DNA of 64,000 nt from an uncultured Lachnospiraceae bacterium (GTDB lineage Bacteria > Bacillota > Clostridia > Lachnospirales > Lachnospiraceae), in contig CADBNF010000032.1 of assembly GCA_902796005.1 (NCBI GenBank), positions 1 to 64,000 of the forward strand, written 5' to 3'. Both the position numbers and the translations under genes were made by a program. Each line of letters begins with the position of its first letter. Positions within the stretch are counted from its first letter, which is position 1. Below, in pieces: positions 14,465 to 23,192 of the stretch. The notes below the pieces were generated by a model that saw nothing but the letters and a program-made list of their open reading frames with translations, had not been told where the DNA came from and did no database searches.

Positions 14465-16879
14465 ATGGCGGTTCCGTTTAATCACAGAGCCATAGAAAAC
14501 AAATGGCGTCAGAACTGGGAGAAAAAGCCCATAAACGTCAACGACGGCAAAAAGCCGAAATACTACTGTCTGGATATGTTTCCCTATCCCTCAGGCAACG
14601 GCCTTCATGTAGGCCACTGGAGAGGCTATGTTATCTCCGATGCCTGGAGCCGTTATAAACTGATGCAGGGACACTATGTCATCCATCCCATGGGTTGGGA
14701 TGCCTTCGGTCTGCCGGCGGAAAACTACGCCATTAAAAACGGCGTGCATCCGGCGATTTCCACCGAGGCGAACATTAAGAACATCAAACGGCAGATCAAC
14801 GACATCGCGGCCATCTACGACTGGGATATGGAAGTAAATACCACCGATCCCGGCTTCTACAAATGGACCCAGTGGATTTTCGTGCAGATGTTCAAAAAGG
14901 GTCTGGCCTACGAGAAGGAATTCCCCATCAACTGGTGTCCGTCCTGCAAGACCGGCCTGGCCAACGAAGAGGTTGTCAACGGAAAATGCGAACGCTGCGG
15001 TACGGAAGTCACCAAGAAGAACCTTCGTCAGTGGATGCTGAAGATCACCGCCTATGCGGACAGGCTTCTTGAGGATCTGAAGACCCTTGACTGGCCGGAG
15101 AAGGTTGTCAAGATGCAGACAGACTGGATCGGCAAGTCCTACGGCGCAGAGGTTTACTTCCCCATCGAAGGAAGGGAAGAGAAGCTGACCGTATACACTA
15201 CCCGTCCCGATACCCTTTACGGAGCCACCTTCATGGTTCTTTCCCCGGAGCATCCGCTGGCAAAAGAGCTGGCTGTGCCGGAGCAGGCGGAAGCGGTGGA
15301 GCAGTATATCCTGGATGCGTCCATGAAGTCCAATGTGGACAGGATGCAGGCCAAGGACAAGACCGGCGTGTTTACCGGCAGCTATGCCATCAATCCCTTA
15401 AGTGAGGAGAGAATCCCCATCTGGCTTTCCGATTACGTCCTTGCGGATTACGGTACCGGCGCCATCATGTGCGTACCGGCCCACGATGACAGGGACTTTG
15501 CCTTTGCAAAGAAATTCGGCCTGCCCATCGTTCAGGTTATTGCGAAGGAGGGTAAGGAAATCGAAGACATGACGGAGGCCTATACCGAAGCTTCCGGTAT
15601 CGTCATCAATTCCGGCGAATGGAACGGCCGGGAATCCTCCGAGCTGAAGGTGGAAGCCCCGGAGATGATCGAGAAGCGCGGCCTTGGCAAAAAGACCGTG
15701 AACTACAAGCTCAGGGACTGGGTATTCTCCCGTCAGCGTTACTGGGGTGAACCGATTCCGATTATCCACTGCCCGCACTGCGGCAACGTGCCCGTGCCGG
15801 AGGAAGAGCTTCCGCTGCTTCTTCCCGAGGTGGAATCCTACCAGCCCACCGGTACCGGCGAATCACCGCTGGCAGCCATCGACGAGTGGGTGAACTGCAA
15901 GTGCCCGGTCTGCGGCGCCGACGCGAAGCGGGAAACCAATACCATGCCCCAGTGGGCAGGCTCCTCCTGGTATTTCCTTCGTTATGTGGACGCCCACAAC
16001 GACAGGGAGCTGGTTTCCAGGGAGAAGGCTGACAAATATCTTCCCGTGGATATGTATATCGGCGGCGTAGAGCACGCGGTGCTGCACCTGCTGTATTCCC
16101 GTTTCTACACCAAGTTCCTGTATGACATCGGCGTGGTGGATTTTGAAGAGCCCTTCCACAAGCTGTTCAACCAGGGCATGATTACCGGTAAAAACGGCAT
16201 CAAGATGAGCAAATCCAAGGGAAATGTCATTTCCCCGGACGATCTGGTCAATGAATACGGCTGCGATTCCTTAAGAATGTACGAGCTGTTCGTAGGCCCG
16301 CCCGAGCTGGATGCGGAATGGGATGACCGGGGTATTGACGGCGTCAACCGTTTCTTAAGGAGATTCTGGAACCTGGCTCTGGACAGCCTGGAGAAGGAGA
16401 CCGCTGCCACCGAGGAAATGCTGAAGGTCCGTGCCCGTCTGACAAAGGACGTCACCGACAGACTGGAAAGCTTCAGCCTGAACACCGTTATTTCCGCCTT
16501 CATGGAGTACAACAACCGCCTGATGGATATTGCCAGGAAGACCGGCGGCATTGACCGGGAGACGGTGGAGACCTTTACCCGCCTGCTGGCACCTTTTGCC
16601 CCCCATGTGGCAGAGGAGATCTGGGAGCAGTACGGACATTCAGAGAGTGTTTTCGCTTCCGGCTGGCCGGCAGTGGATGAGAAGTACCTGGTGGACGATA
16701 CGGTGGAGGTTCCGGTTCAGGTGAACGGCAAGACCCGGGTGGTCATCGCCGTACCGAAGGACTGTGACAGGGATACCGCCCTTTCCCTGGGCAAGGAAGC
16801 CCTGGGCGACAGGCTCGGCGGCGAAATCAGAAAAGAAATTTTCGTGCCCAACAAGATTATCAATTTCGTTGTAAAGTAA
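14465..16879 (+). CDS. leuS: Leucyl-tRNA synthetase
   Basis: This encodes 804 residues, a normal bacterial LeuRS. The class I signatures are H-V-G-H at 48-51 within P-Y-P-S-G-N-G-L-H-V-G-H, and K-M-S-K-S at 580-584. The editing (CP1) domain lies in between, with Y-T-T-R-P-D-T-L-Y-G-A-T and a zinc-ribbon-like C-P-S-C...C-E-R-C. It charges tRNA-Leu and hydrolyses mischarged products. An AAGGAGG site precedes ATG 14465. There is no T-box in the 29-base gap upstream, which is unusual for a Clostridial leuS but fits expression from the tetR promoter. A bidirectional terminator follows. Confidence 0.98.
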   Translation: MAVPFNHRAIENKWRQNWEKKPINVNDGKKPKYYCLDMFPYPSGNGLHVGHWRGYVISDAWSRYKLMQGHYVIHPMGWDAFGLPAENYAIKNGVHPAISTEANIKNIKRQINDIAAIYDWDMEVNTTDPGFYKWTQWIFVQMFKKGLAYEKEFPINWCPSCKTGLANEEVVNGKCERCGTEVTKKNLRQWMLKITAYADRLLEDLKTLDWPEKVVKMQTDWIGKSYGAEVYFPIEGREEKLTVYTTRPDTLYGATFMVLSPEHPLAKELAVPEQAEAVEQYILDASMKSNVDRMQAKDKTGVFTGSYAINPLSEERIPIWLSDYVLADYGTGAIMCVPAHDDRDFAFAKKFGLPIVQVIAKEGKEIEDMTEAYTEASGIVINSGEWNGRESSELKVEAPEMIEKRGLGKKTVNYKLRDWVFSRQRYWGEPIPIIHCPHCGNVPVPEEELPLLLPEVESYQPTGTGESPLAAIDEWVNCKCPVCGADAKRETNTMPQWAGSSWYFLRYVDAHNDRELVSREKADKYLPVDMYIGGVEHAVLHLLYSRFYTKFLYDIGVVDFEEPFHKLFNQGMITGKNGIKMSKSKGNVISPDDLVNEYGCDSLRMYELFVGPPELDAEWDDRGIDGVNRFLRRFWNLALDSLEKETAATEEMLKVRARLTKDVTDRLESFSLNTVISAFMEYNNRLMDIARKTGGIDRETVETFTRLLAPFAPHVAEEIWEQYGHSESVFASGWPAVDEKYLVDDTVEVPVQVNGKTRVVIAVPKDCDRDTALSLGKEALGDRLGGEIRKEIFVPNKIINFVVK

Positions 16880-16895
16880 CTTCGATGTAATAAAT

Positions 16896-16943
16896 AAGGC
16901 TTCTGCCGTTTCCCGTAAAGGGGGGCAGAAGCCTTGTTTTTTT
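16896..16943. terminator. Bidirectional terminator between leuS and the facing membrane-protein gene
   Basis: A perfect 12-bp stem (16896-16907 with 16924-16935) has a T7 tract on the plus side and an AT-rich tail on the minus side. It serves two converging genes. Confidence 0.88.
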
Positions 16944-16945
16944 AT

Positions 16946-17581
16946 TTACCGGTTCTTTTTCCTGCCTGCGGCATACAGAAGCAGGCAGAGGAAAGCGCCG
17001 GCCAGGATGATGGCGAGTATCATGACGCAGCAGTGCAGGAAGAATTCGTCCGGAAGCAGGTCGATAATCGGATCCGTCACGGAGTTGAAGATCCAGTAGT
17101 CGTTGTTGAAGAAGATTTCGTGAAACTTCGTGAAAAAGGTATCCCAGTTAGCTGCAATCAGGCCGCCGAGCACGGCCGGTATTCCGATGGAAAATACCCC
17201 GGTCAGGCAGAGATAGCCTTTTTTTCGGTCCCTGCGGCACAGCAGTATGCCGATGATGCTGCCCACAGCGCCGATGGGAAGGAGAACGGCCTCGATAACG
17301 ACGAAGATGTCCCGCACTTCACGGAAGTGCACCCTGGCGCTTTCCGACATGGGCAGGGTGGGAAAATTCAGCTCGCCTTTGTAAAACACATTGTTGTATT
17401 CCACCATGGCGTCGTAATTTGCCCGGATTTCCTCTTCGGGGTAGCCGAAGCGTTCGCTTAAATTGTATTTCTTCATGTCCGCATAGTAGAGCGGACGGAA
17501 ATTCAGGGTAATCACCACGGCCGCTGAAAACAGAAGAAGGGTCAGGGCGAGGGCAGTCAGAATATGTTTCAGTATTTTCAT
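16946..17581 (-). CDS. DUF1461/TIGR01906-type integral membrane protein
   Basis: This encodes 211 residues with four predicted membrane segments (about 7-27, 93-113, 124-145 and 186-206). The external region after the first segment reads R-P-L-Y-Y-A-D-M-K-K-Y-N-L, then N-Y-D-A-M-V-E-Y, L-N-F-P and H-F-R-E-V-R-D, the defining pattern of the TIGR01906/DUF1461 family. No function is established for the family. The gene is alone on this strand, converges on leuS and is divergent from the DUF3160 gene, with which it shares a 150-base intergenic region. Confidence 0.8.
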   Translation of the reverse strand: MKILKHILTALALTLLLFSAAVVITLNFRPLYYADMKKYNLSERFGYPEEEIRANYDAMVEYNNVFYKGELNFPTLPMSESARVHFREVRDIFVVIEAVLLPIGAVGSIIGILLCRRDRKKGYLCLTGVFSIGIPAVLGGLIAANWDTFFTKFHEIFFNNDYWIFNSVTDPIIDLLPDEFFLHCCVMILAIILAGAFLCLLLYAAGRKKNR

Positions 17582-17733
17582 AAAAGTATGTCCTTCCGTT
17601 TACGGGTTTTTCTATTATAGAAGCCCTGCCGTCTCCCTGTCAACTGCTTTGCTTACGACTGCTTCCTTGACACAAATGCAGGGGAAGCATACAATAAAAG
17701 ACAGCAAATGATTTATACCGCGAGGGATGAAAA

Positions 17734-20010
17734 ATGAAAACAACAAAGAAAAGACTGACGGCTCTGGCCCTGGCCGGGCTGGTATTCTTAAGCGGATGCG
17801 CAGGAAAGCCTGCTGCCGAAAGGTCTGCTTCCGGCGGAAAAAGGGCCGAATACGGCCACGTGGAGGCGCCTGCGGCAGAAGAAGCACCTGCGGCAGAAGA
17901 AACAGGAAAAGGCCAGGCGGGTTATACCGCTTCTTCCCAGGAACAGACCGGGACGGCGGATACGAAGCAGGAAACGGCAGAGGTACTTACGGTTGCCCGG
18001 CCTTCCCTGATTGGCGAAACCGTGGACTATACCTATACGGAGACACCCTCTGTTCCGGAATACAGCGTTTCCTCCGGCCTTTCCGAGGTGACGAACCTGC
18101 AGCGGGTGTACCTGACGGATGAAGAAAAGGGAAAGCTTGCCGAAAACCTTTTCCTGGTAAGCGGCGATGCGGGACATGAATTCTTTGACGTTTATGAGAA
18201 CAACCGGTATGAGAATTTCCCCAGCTTTATCACCGTGGATTCCCTGATGCACACCTATCACCTGTATTTTGCGAACCTGATGAAGAAGACGGAAAAGGAG
18301 ACCCTTTACCGGGATATCTGCCAGCTTTCTTCGGATATGTTGCAGGCCTCCCTTGCCCGGCTTGAGACGCTTTCCGGCACCGAGTGGGAGAAGGCAGCGA
18401 AAACAGCCGTGGGCTTTTTTGCCGCAGGCACCCTGCTTTCCGGCGGAAGCCCGGAGGGCGTGCCCTCCGATATCCTTGAGACGGCCCGGACAGATTATGA
18501 GGCAGCCATGGCGGGAAGCAGCATGCAGAACAGCGCTGTGACCGGCCAGATGGTGGACTTCACCCAGTTCATCGTCCGGGGGTACTACGAGGGTGATGAA
18601 GAGCTGGAGCGTTATTTCCGGACCATGATGTGGTACGGCCTTGTGGGCTTCCCCCAGGCGGACGAGGACCTGGAAAGATGCGCGGCCCTTATAACCCTGG
18701 CCCTGAAGGAGGACGGCAGCGACCTCTGGGAGAAAATATACGAGATTACCTCCTTCTTTGCCGGCGCCTCCGACGACCTGGGCTACTATGAATACAAGGC
18801 CGTGCTGGATGAGGCCTACGGCGGCAGTGTCAGCGCGGCGGATTTACCCGGCAGCAGCGGGGAATGGAAGAGCTTCCGGGCTCTTTCCGCCCAGCTTCCG
18901 CCGCCTAAGATCAATGTGAATGTACAGCGTACCGATGCGGGAGAAACCGTTACCAATAAGGCCTTCCGGTTCATGGGCCAGCGCTTTACCATGGATGCGG
19001 CGGTCTTTACCAACCTGATCTATGACAGCGTCGGGGAAAATGCCGCCGGAGAGGTGCGCAAGCTCCCGGATGTCCTGGATGCGGCGGCGGCCTTCGGCAG
19101 CGATACCGCCCTGGAGCTTCTGCAGGAGCAGGGAGATACCCGCTTTGCAGGCTACACCGAAAATATGGATACCTTACGGGAAAACGTGGCTTCCGCACCG
19201 GACAGCCTCTGGTCGGCCAGCCTGTATGCGGGGTGGCTGTATACCCTCAAACCCCTTCTGGAGGAAAAGGCGGCAGGCTATCCCGCCTTTATGACCTCGA
19301 AGGCCTGGCAGACGAAGAACATCGAATCCTTTGCCGGCAGCTACACCGAGCTGAAGCACGATACGGTGCTCTACGCCAAGCAGGTGATGGCGGAGATGGG
19401 CGGCGACGATTATTCCGGCCTGGATTACCGGGGCTATGTGGAACCGGAACCGGTGGTGTATGCCCGTTTTGCCCACCTGGCCCAGGAGACGGCTTCCGGC
19501 CTGCGTTCCTTCGACGCCTTGTCGGACAGGGATGCGGAAAGCCTGAATTCCCTGGCGGAAATTGCCGAAAGGCTTCTTGCCATTTCCGAAACGGAGCTTC
19601 GCGGAGAGAATCCGACGGAGGACGACTATACCTTTATCTATGAATACGGCGGCTATCTCGAGCATCTGTGGAAGCAGACCATCACCGATGATGAATCCGC
19701 CCGGGTCTACAGCGCGAATTACCCGGCTGCCCTGGTTACGGATATTGCCTCCGACGGCAGCGGAAATGTGCTGGAGATCGGTACCGGCAATCCTTCGGAG
19801 ATCCTGGTTATCGTCCCGGTAAACGGTACCCTGCGCCTCGCCTCCGGGGCAGTCTATTCCTTCTACCAGTTTACCCATCCCGCCTCCGACCGCCTGACGG
19901 ACAGCTCCTGGCGGCAGATGATGGGCTTTGAAATCGGTGAGGACAACAAATATCACAGGGAAACCAGAATTGACCGGCCCTGGTGGACGGAAGCCTACCG
20001 GGATGAGTAG
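17734..20010 (+). CDS. DUF3160-family lipoprotein
   Basis: This encodes 758 residues. A lipoprotein signal ends in L-S-G-C (Cys22). Residues about 23-100 form a low-complexity Ala-, Glu- and Thr-rich spacer containing an 18-base tandem repeat. The DUF3160 region follows, with F-L-V-S-G-D-A-G-H-E-F-F-D-V-Y-E-N-N-R-Y, F-I-T-V-D-S-L-M-H-T-Y-H and a mostly helical remainder ending in W-W-T-E-A-Y-R. It is expected on the outer face of the membrane; its biochemical role is unknown. An ATG at 17727 is in another frame and too near the GAGGG; ATG 17734 has good spacing. The stop overlaps the next gene by eight bases. Confidence 0.82.
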   Translation: MKTTKKRLTALALAGLVFLSGCAGKPAAERSASGGKRAEYGHVEAPAAEEAPAAEETGKGQAGYTASSQEQTGTADTKQETAEVLTVARPSLIGETVDYTYTETPSVPEYSVSSGLSEVTNLQRVYLTDEEKGKLAENLFLVSGDAGHEFFDVYENNRYENFPSFITVDSLMHTYHLYFANLMKKTEKETLYRDICQLSSDMLQASLARLETLSGTEWEKAAKTAVGFFAAGTLLSGGSPEGVPSDILETARTDYEAAMAGSSMQNSAVTGQMVDFTQFIVRGYYEGDEELERYFRTMMWYGLVGFPQADEDLERCAALITLALKEDGSDLWEKIYEITSFFAGASDDLGYYEYKAVLDEAYGGSVSAADLPGSSGEWKSFRALSAQLPPPKINVNVQRTDAGETVTNKAFRFMGQRFTMDAAVFTNLIYDSVGENAAGEVRKLPDVLDAAAAFGSDTALELLQEQGDTRFAGYTENMDTLRENVASAPDSLWSASLYAGWLYTLKPLLEEKAAGYPAFMTSKAWQTKNIESFAGSYTELKHDTVLYAKQVMAEMGGDDYSGLDYRGYVEPEPVVYARFAHLAQETASGLRSFDALSDRDAESLNSLAEIAERLLAISETELRGENPTEDDYTFIYEYGGYLEHLWKQTITDDESARVYSANYPAALVTDIASDGSGNVLEIGTGNPSEILVIVPVNGTLRLASGAVYSFYQFTHPASDRLTDSSWRQMMGFEIGEDNKYHRETRIDRPWWTEAYRDE
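17866..17901 (+). repeat. 18-bp tandem repeat inside the DUF3160 lipoprotein linker
   Basis: Two adjacent 18-base units (17866-17883 and 17884-17901) differ at one base and encode A-P-A-A-E-E twice. This can vary in copy number by slippage, changing linker length without changing frame. Confidence 0.7.
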
Positions 20011-20578
20011 GAAAAAAAGAATTACAGCTGCGGCGCTTATTGCGTCAGCAGCTGTTTTCTGCCTACTCCTTTTGCTGTTTCTGAAAAAGGAAGGCTATTT
20101 TCTGCCGGAATGGATAGGCTGGCAGGAGAGAAGCATAGACTGCAGAAGCCTTCCCGATTACGTTCCCGGAAGGCCTGAGGAGATTCTTCTTTCTAAGAGA
20201 AAGGTTACCGTAGTTTCCGGTGGAAATACCCTCTGGCAGTCCGAAAAAGGCGTGCTTGTGCAGGACGTCCTCTGGTGTGATATTGACAAGGACGGGGACA
20301 ATGAGCTGCTGCTTCTGTGCTGGAAGCGGGGACGCTTCGGCACAAGCCGGCCCTTCTGGATAACGGAGGACAAAAAGACCTGGTCCCAGCACATCTTCAT
20401 CTATGAATGGAAGGAGGGGCGCATCGCCGCCTCCTGGATGGCTTCGGATATCGGCCGGGAGGCGGAGGACTGGTCCTTTGACGAAGAAAGCCGGCTTTCC
20501 ATCCGCGCCAGGGACGGGGAGGTGACCCGCTGGGACTGGTTCTCCTTCGGACTGGAATATATCGGTACGGGAAATTAG
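20003..20578 (+). CDS. Membrane-anchored protein with FG-GAP-like calcium motif
   Basis: This encodes 191 residues. One membrane segment (about 7-28) follows a positive M-S-R-K-K-R start, leaving the rest outside the cell. D-I-D-K-D-G-D-N-E-L near residue 95 is a D-x-D-x-D-G-x-x-E calcium-loop pattern of VCBS/FG-GAP blades, followed by an aromatic region with W-I-T-E-D-K-K-T-W. It overlaps the DUF3160 stop by eight bases, implying translational coupling and perhaps a surface complex with that lipoprotein. An upstream in-frame ATG at 19928 lies deep in DUF3160 and is rejected as the start. I do not recognise a specific family. Confidence 0.7.
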   Translation: MSRKKRITAAALIASAAVFCLLLLLFLKKEGYFLPEWIGWQERSIDCRSLPDYVPGRPEEILLSKRKVTVVSGGNTLWQSEKGVLVQDVLWCDIDKDGDNELLLLCWKRGRFGTSRPFWITEDKKTWSQHIFIYEWKEGRIAASWMASDIGREAEDWSFDEESRLSIRARDGEVTRWDWFSFGLEYIGTGN

Positions 20579-20581
20579 GTA

Positions 20582-20610
20582 TTGTTTTCATCCCGCAAAG
20601 ATGATAAATT
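20582..20610 (+). promoter_or_regulatory. Promoter of the aldolase gene
   Basis: TTGTTT (20582-20587) and TGA-TAAATT (-10 at 20605-20610) are 17 bp apart, with a TGN extension before the -10. A leader of about 40 bases reaches ATG 20657. Confidence 0.5.
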
Positions 20611-20656
20611 AGAGGCAGAGAATTGCTGCAATACAAACAGAAAGGAAGTAACGATT

Positions 20657-21619
20657 ATGCCATTGGTAACAAGTACAGAGATGTTCAGGAAGGCCTATGA
20701 AGGCGGCTACGCCATCGGCGCTTTCAACGTGAACAACATGGAGATTGTACAGGGTATTACGGAGGCAGCCGGCGAGCTGAATGCGCCCCTTATCCTGCAG
20801 GTATCCGCAGGCGCCAGAAAGTATGCGAATCATACCTTCCTGATGAAGCTCGTGGAAGCTGCGCTTATCGAACAGCCCAACATCCCCATCTGTCTTCACC
20901 TGGACCACGGCGCGGATTTCGACATCTGTAAATCCTGTGTAGACGGCGGCTTTACCTCCGTTATGATTGACGGCTCCAAGTACCCCTTCGAAGAGAATAT
21001 CGAGCTGACCAGAAGAGTTGTGGAATACGCCCATGAGCACGGTGTAGTAGTTGAAGGCGAGCTGGGCAAGCTGGAAGGTGTCGAGGACGAAGTAAAGGTA
21101 GCAGAAGGCATGGGTTCTTATACACGTCCTGAAGAAGTGGAAGAGTTTGTCACCCGCACAGGCGTGGATTCTCTCGCCATCGCCATCGGAACCAGCCACG
21201 GCGCATATAAATTCAAACCCGGTACCAAACCGCAGCTGCGCTTCGATATCCTCGAGGAGGTTTCCAGACGTCTTCCCGGATTCCCCATCGTACTGCACGG
21301 TGCATCCTCCGTTCCCCAGGAATATGTAAAGATCATCAACGAGAACGGCGGCAATATGCCCGACGCCATCGGCGTTCCCGAGGATATGCTCCGCCAGGCA
21401 GCCAGAATGGCCGTCTGCAAGATCAACATCGACTCTGACCTCCGCTTAGGCCTGACAGCCGGTATCCGTCAGGTTATGAAGGAGCATCCTGAGTACTTCG
21501 ATCCCAGAGAGTACCTGAAGGTCGGCAGGGCGAACGTGAAATCCGTTGTTGCCCACAAGATCAAAGAGGTGCTGGGCTGCGAAGGCAAGGCTGCCGAGTG
21601 CATGGAGTCCCTGAAATAA
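20657..21619 (+). CDS. fba: Class II fructose-bisphosphate aldolase family protein
   Basis: This encodes 320 residues. It opens with M-P-L-V-T-S-T-E-M-F and has A-I-G-A-F-N-V-N-N-M-E. The catalytic Asp83 and zinc-ligand His84 lie in H-L-D-H-G-A, with further ligands expected in the I-G-T-S-H-G and V-L-H-G-A-S-S loops; K-I-N-I-D-S-D-L-R is the phosphate-binding strand. It should split fructose 1,6-bisphosphate into DHAP and G3P using zinc; a tagatose-type specificity cannot be excluded. Upstream in-frame ATG 20582 lies on the promoter and has no ribosome site, whereas AAAGGAAG precedes ATG 20657. It is monocistronic, flanked by the DUF3160 pair and the 6S RNA. Confidence 0.93.
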   Translation: MPLVTSTEMFRKAYEGGYAIGAFNVNNMEIVQGITEAAGELNAPLILQVSAGARKYANHTFLMKLVEAALIEQPNIPICLHLDHGADFDICKSCVDGGFTSVMIDGSKYPFEENIELTRRVVEYAHEHGVVVEGELGKLEGVEDEVKVAEGMGSYTRPEEVEEFVTRTGVDSLAIAIGTSHGAYKFKPGTKPQLRFDILEEVSRRLPGFPIVLHGASSVPQEYVKIINENGGNMPDAIGVPEDMLRQAARMAVCKINIDSDLRLGLTAGIRQVMKEHPEYFDPREYLKVGRANVKSVVAHKIKEVLGCEGKAAECMESLK

Positions 21620-21638
21620 ACTGCCAGAGCTTTTTATA

Positions 21639-21660
21639 CGGAAGGACTGCTGTCCTTCCG
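21639..21660 (+). terminator. Hairpin after the aldolase gene
   Basis: Perfect 9-bp arms (21639-21647 with 21652-21660) enclose a 4-base loop. There is no T tract after it, so it may be a weak terminator or a 3'-end stabiliser. Confidence 0.4.
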
Positions 21661-21668
21661 CATGAAAA

Positions 21669-21838
21669 CCTGAAGTGTCGTCACCTGTTTATATGAACCT
21701 ACAAATACTTTAAAACGGGATTCCTATATTCTTATGCCTATGTCAGGCCTCATCTTTATCAGTGGAAGACAGAAGCATATATGCGGATTTGACCCAACCT
21801 GGCTCAGCTAGGAGTCGGCGGCAGGCCGGCACTTCAGG
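21669..21838 (+). ncRNA. ssrS: 6S RNA
   Basis: The ends form a closing stem: CCTGAAGTG at 21669-21677 pairs perfectly with CACTTCAGG at 21830-21838. The interior folds as a long rod with an apical arm (TATGC/GCATA and TGTC/GACA around 21735-21775) and an open central region with a purine-rich and an A/C-rich side. CCTGAAGTGT near the 5' end and CCTATATTC near the centre resemble my recollection of B. subtilis 6S-1. The length of about 170 bases is slightly short but in range. A strong terminator begins 10 bases after the 3' arm. 6S RNA mimics an open promoter and binds housekeeping RNA polymerase. The exact ends are approximate. Confidence 0.65.
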
Positions 21839-21847
21839 CTTATAAAA

Positions 21848-21897
21848 AACCGGAAACCCTTTGCTTATCCGATAAGCGGGTTTCCGGTTCTTTTTAT
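21848..21897. terminator. Bidirectional terminator for the 6S RNA and the facing dehydrogenase
   Basis: A 12-bp outer stem (21848-21859 with 21878-21889) and an inner GCTTATC/GATAAGC stem end in CTTTTTAT on the plus strand. The minus strand has a TTTTTT tail after the same stem. Confidence 0.9.
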
Positions 21898-21910
21898 GCC
21901 TTTATGTGCT

Positions 21911-23017
21911 TTATTCGAAGGGGAAAGTGAAGGGAAGCTTGCAGCGGTCGCGGACATACAGCAGCTCCTTCTGTACGGAATCGCCTACCGGCACGCCCTT
22001 GTCCTTCCGATCCAGCCAGGCCAGGTATTCCTTTTCGCCTGCGGTATAGATGCGGTCGCAGCCCGGCGCTTTTTTCGAAGCCCGTAAGGCCCGGCAGATA
22101 TCACCGGCGGTTTTCTTAAAAGCATCCAGTCCGCAGAAGAATTCCGGGTTGATCACGAAGAAGAAATGGCTCAGTCTGTACATTTTCGGTTTGCCGTTCT
22201 CATCGATGCCGGAAAGGGCCTTCATGAAGGGAGCGGCATTCAGGGCAGCAGAGAGAATCTCCACCACAACGGAATAGCCGTAGCCCTTGTAGCCGCAGTT
22301 GGCGTCACCCGTGCCGCCTAAGGGCGCCAGGGCCGCAGTGCCTTCCTTCAGGGCAGTAAGGATGTACTCGGAATCGGTCAGAGTCTGTCCGTCTGCACCG
22401 ATAACCATGCCCTCAGGGGTGGGGTGGCCGCTTCTGGCATAGTATTCGATCTTGCCCCTCTGTACCGCGCTGGTGGCGCAGTCAAGGCAGAAGGGGAATT
22501 CCTCGTCCGTAGGCATGGAGAAGGTTAAGGGGTTGGTGCCCATCATGTTCTCCACACCGAAGGTGGGCGCTACGGCGGGCCTGGCATTGGTGCCGGTGAT
22601 GCCGATCATGCCGGCCTTTTCCGCCATGCCTGACCAGTAGCCTGCGATGCCGTAATGGGTGGAATTTTTCACCGCGCCGCCGGCCATGCCGTACACTCTG
22701 GCCTTTTCAATCAGCTTTTCCATCATTTTATGGCTGGCCACCATACCCATGCCGTCGTGGGCATCGATGACACAGGTGGTGGGGGTATCCTTGATGATCT
22801 CCGCATTGGTGACGGGCAGAAGGGTGCCGTTGTCAATTCGGTCAAGGTAGATAGGCTTAAAACGGTTTACGCCGTGGCTTTCGATGCCTCTGCGGTCGGA
22901 TTCGAGAAGGACATCGGTGCAGATTTCCGCATCTTCTGCGGGAACGCCGTAGGCGATAAAGGCAGCCGTCATGAAATCATGCATAAGTTTCCAGGGGACA
23001 TAGGGTCTGGTTTCCAT
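21911..23017 (-). CDS. Ldh/Mdh-family NAD(P)-dependent oxidoreductase
   Basis: This encodes 368 residues of the malate/L-lactate dehydrogenase 2 family (YlbC, YiaK, AllD type), unrelated to classical Rossmann LDH. Typical blocks are E-S-D-R-R-G-I-E-S-H-G-V-N-R, D-A-H-D-G-M-G-M-V-A-S, N-S-T-H-Y-G-I-A-G-Y, a late M-G-T-N-P-L-T-F and G-Y-K-G-Y-G-Y-S. It reduces or oxidises a 2-keto/2-hydroxy acid; the substrate is not determined. Two ATGs are adjacent (5' bases 23020 and 23017); the GGAGG spacing of seven bases favours 23017. A TATAAT on the minus strand (23067-23062) is the likely -10. Confidence 0.88.
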   Translation of the reverse strand: METRPYVPWKLMHDFMTAAFIAYGVPAEDAEICTDVLLESDRRGIESHGVNRFKPIYLDRIDNGTLLPVTNAEIIKDTPTTCVIDAHDGMGMVASHKMMEKLIEKARVYGMAGGAVKNSTHYGIAGYWSGMAEKAGMIGITGTNARPAVAPTFGVENMMGTNPLTFSMPTDEEFPFCLDCATSAVQRGKIEYYARSGHPTPEGMVIGADGQTLTDSEYILTALKEGTAALAPLGGTGDANCGYKGYGYSVVVEILSAALNAAPFMKALSGIDENGKPKMYRLSHFFFVINPEFFCGLDAFKKTAGDICRALRASKKAPGCDRIYTAGEKEYLAWLDRKDKGVPVGDSVQKELLYVRDRCKLPFTFPFE

Positions 23018-23111
23018 CATTATTCCTCCAAAAGGATTAATATCATACAACAACGCCGTCTATTATACGATAAAATGAAGAGAATTTCATCTTTTTTTTT
23101 AGCGGGACTTG

Positions 23112-23152
23112 TGATATATTCTAAAATAATGCGTTTAAAGGACCTGGTCCTT
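23112..23152 (+). promoter_or_regulatory. pheST promoter and leader palindrome
   Basis: TGA-TATATT at 23112-23120 is an extended -10. Further on, AAGGACC-T-GGTCCTT (23138-23152) is a perfect 7-bp palindrome followed by ATTTTATT, which could act as a small attenuator or protein site. The leader is too short for a T-box. Confidence 0.4.
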
Positions 23153-23192
23153 ATTTTATTGTCAAATGTAATTCAGGAGGTACTATTCTGTT

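Noticed and set aside
20582..20656. N-terminal extension of the aldolase
   Set aside because: The upstream frame covers the promoter and lacks a ribosome site; the conserved family start is at 20657.
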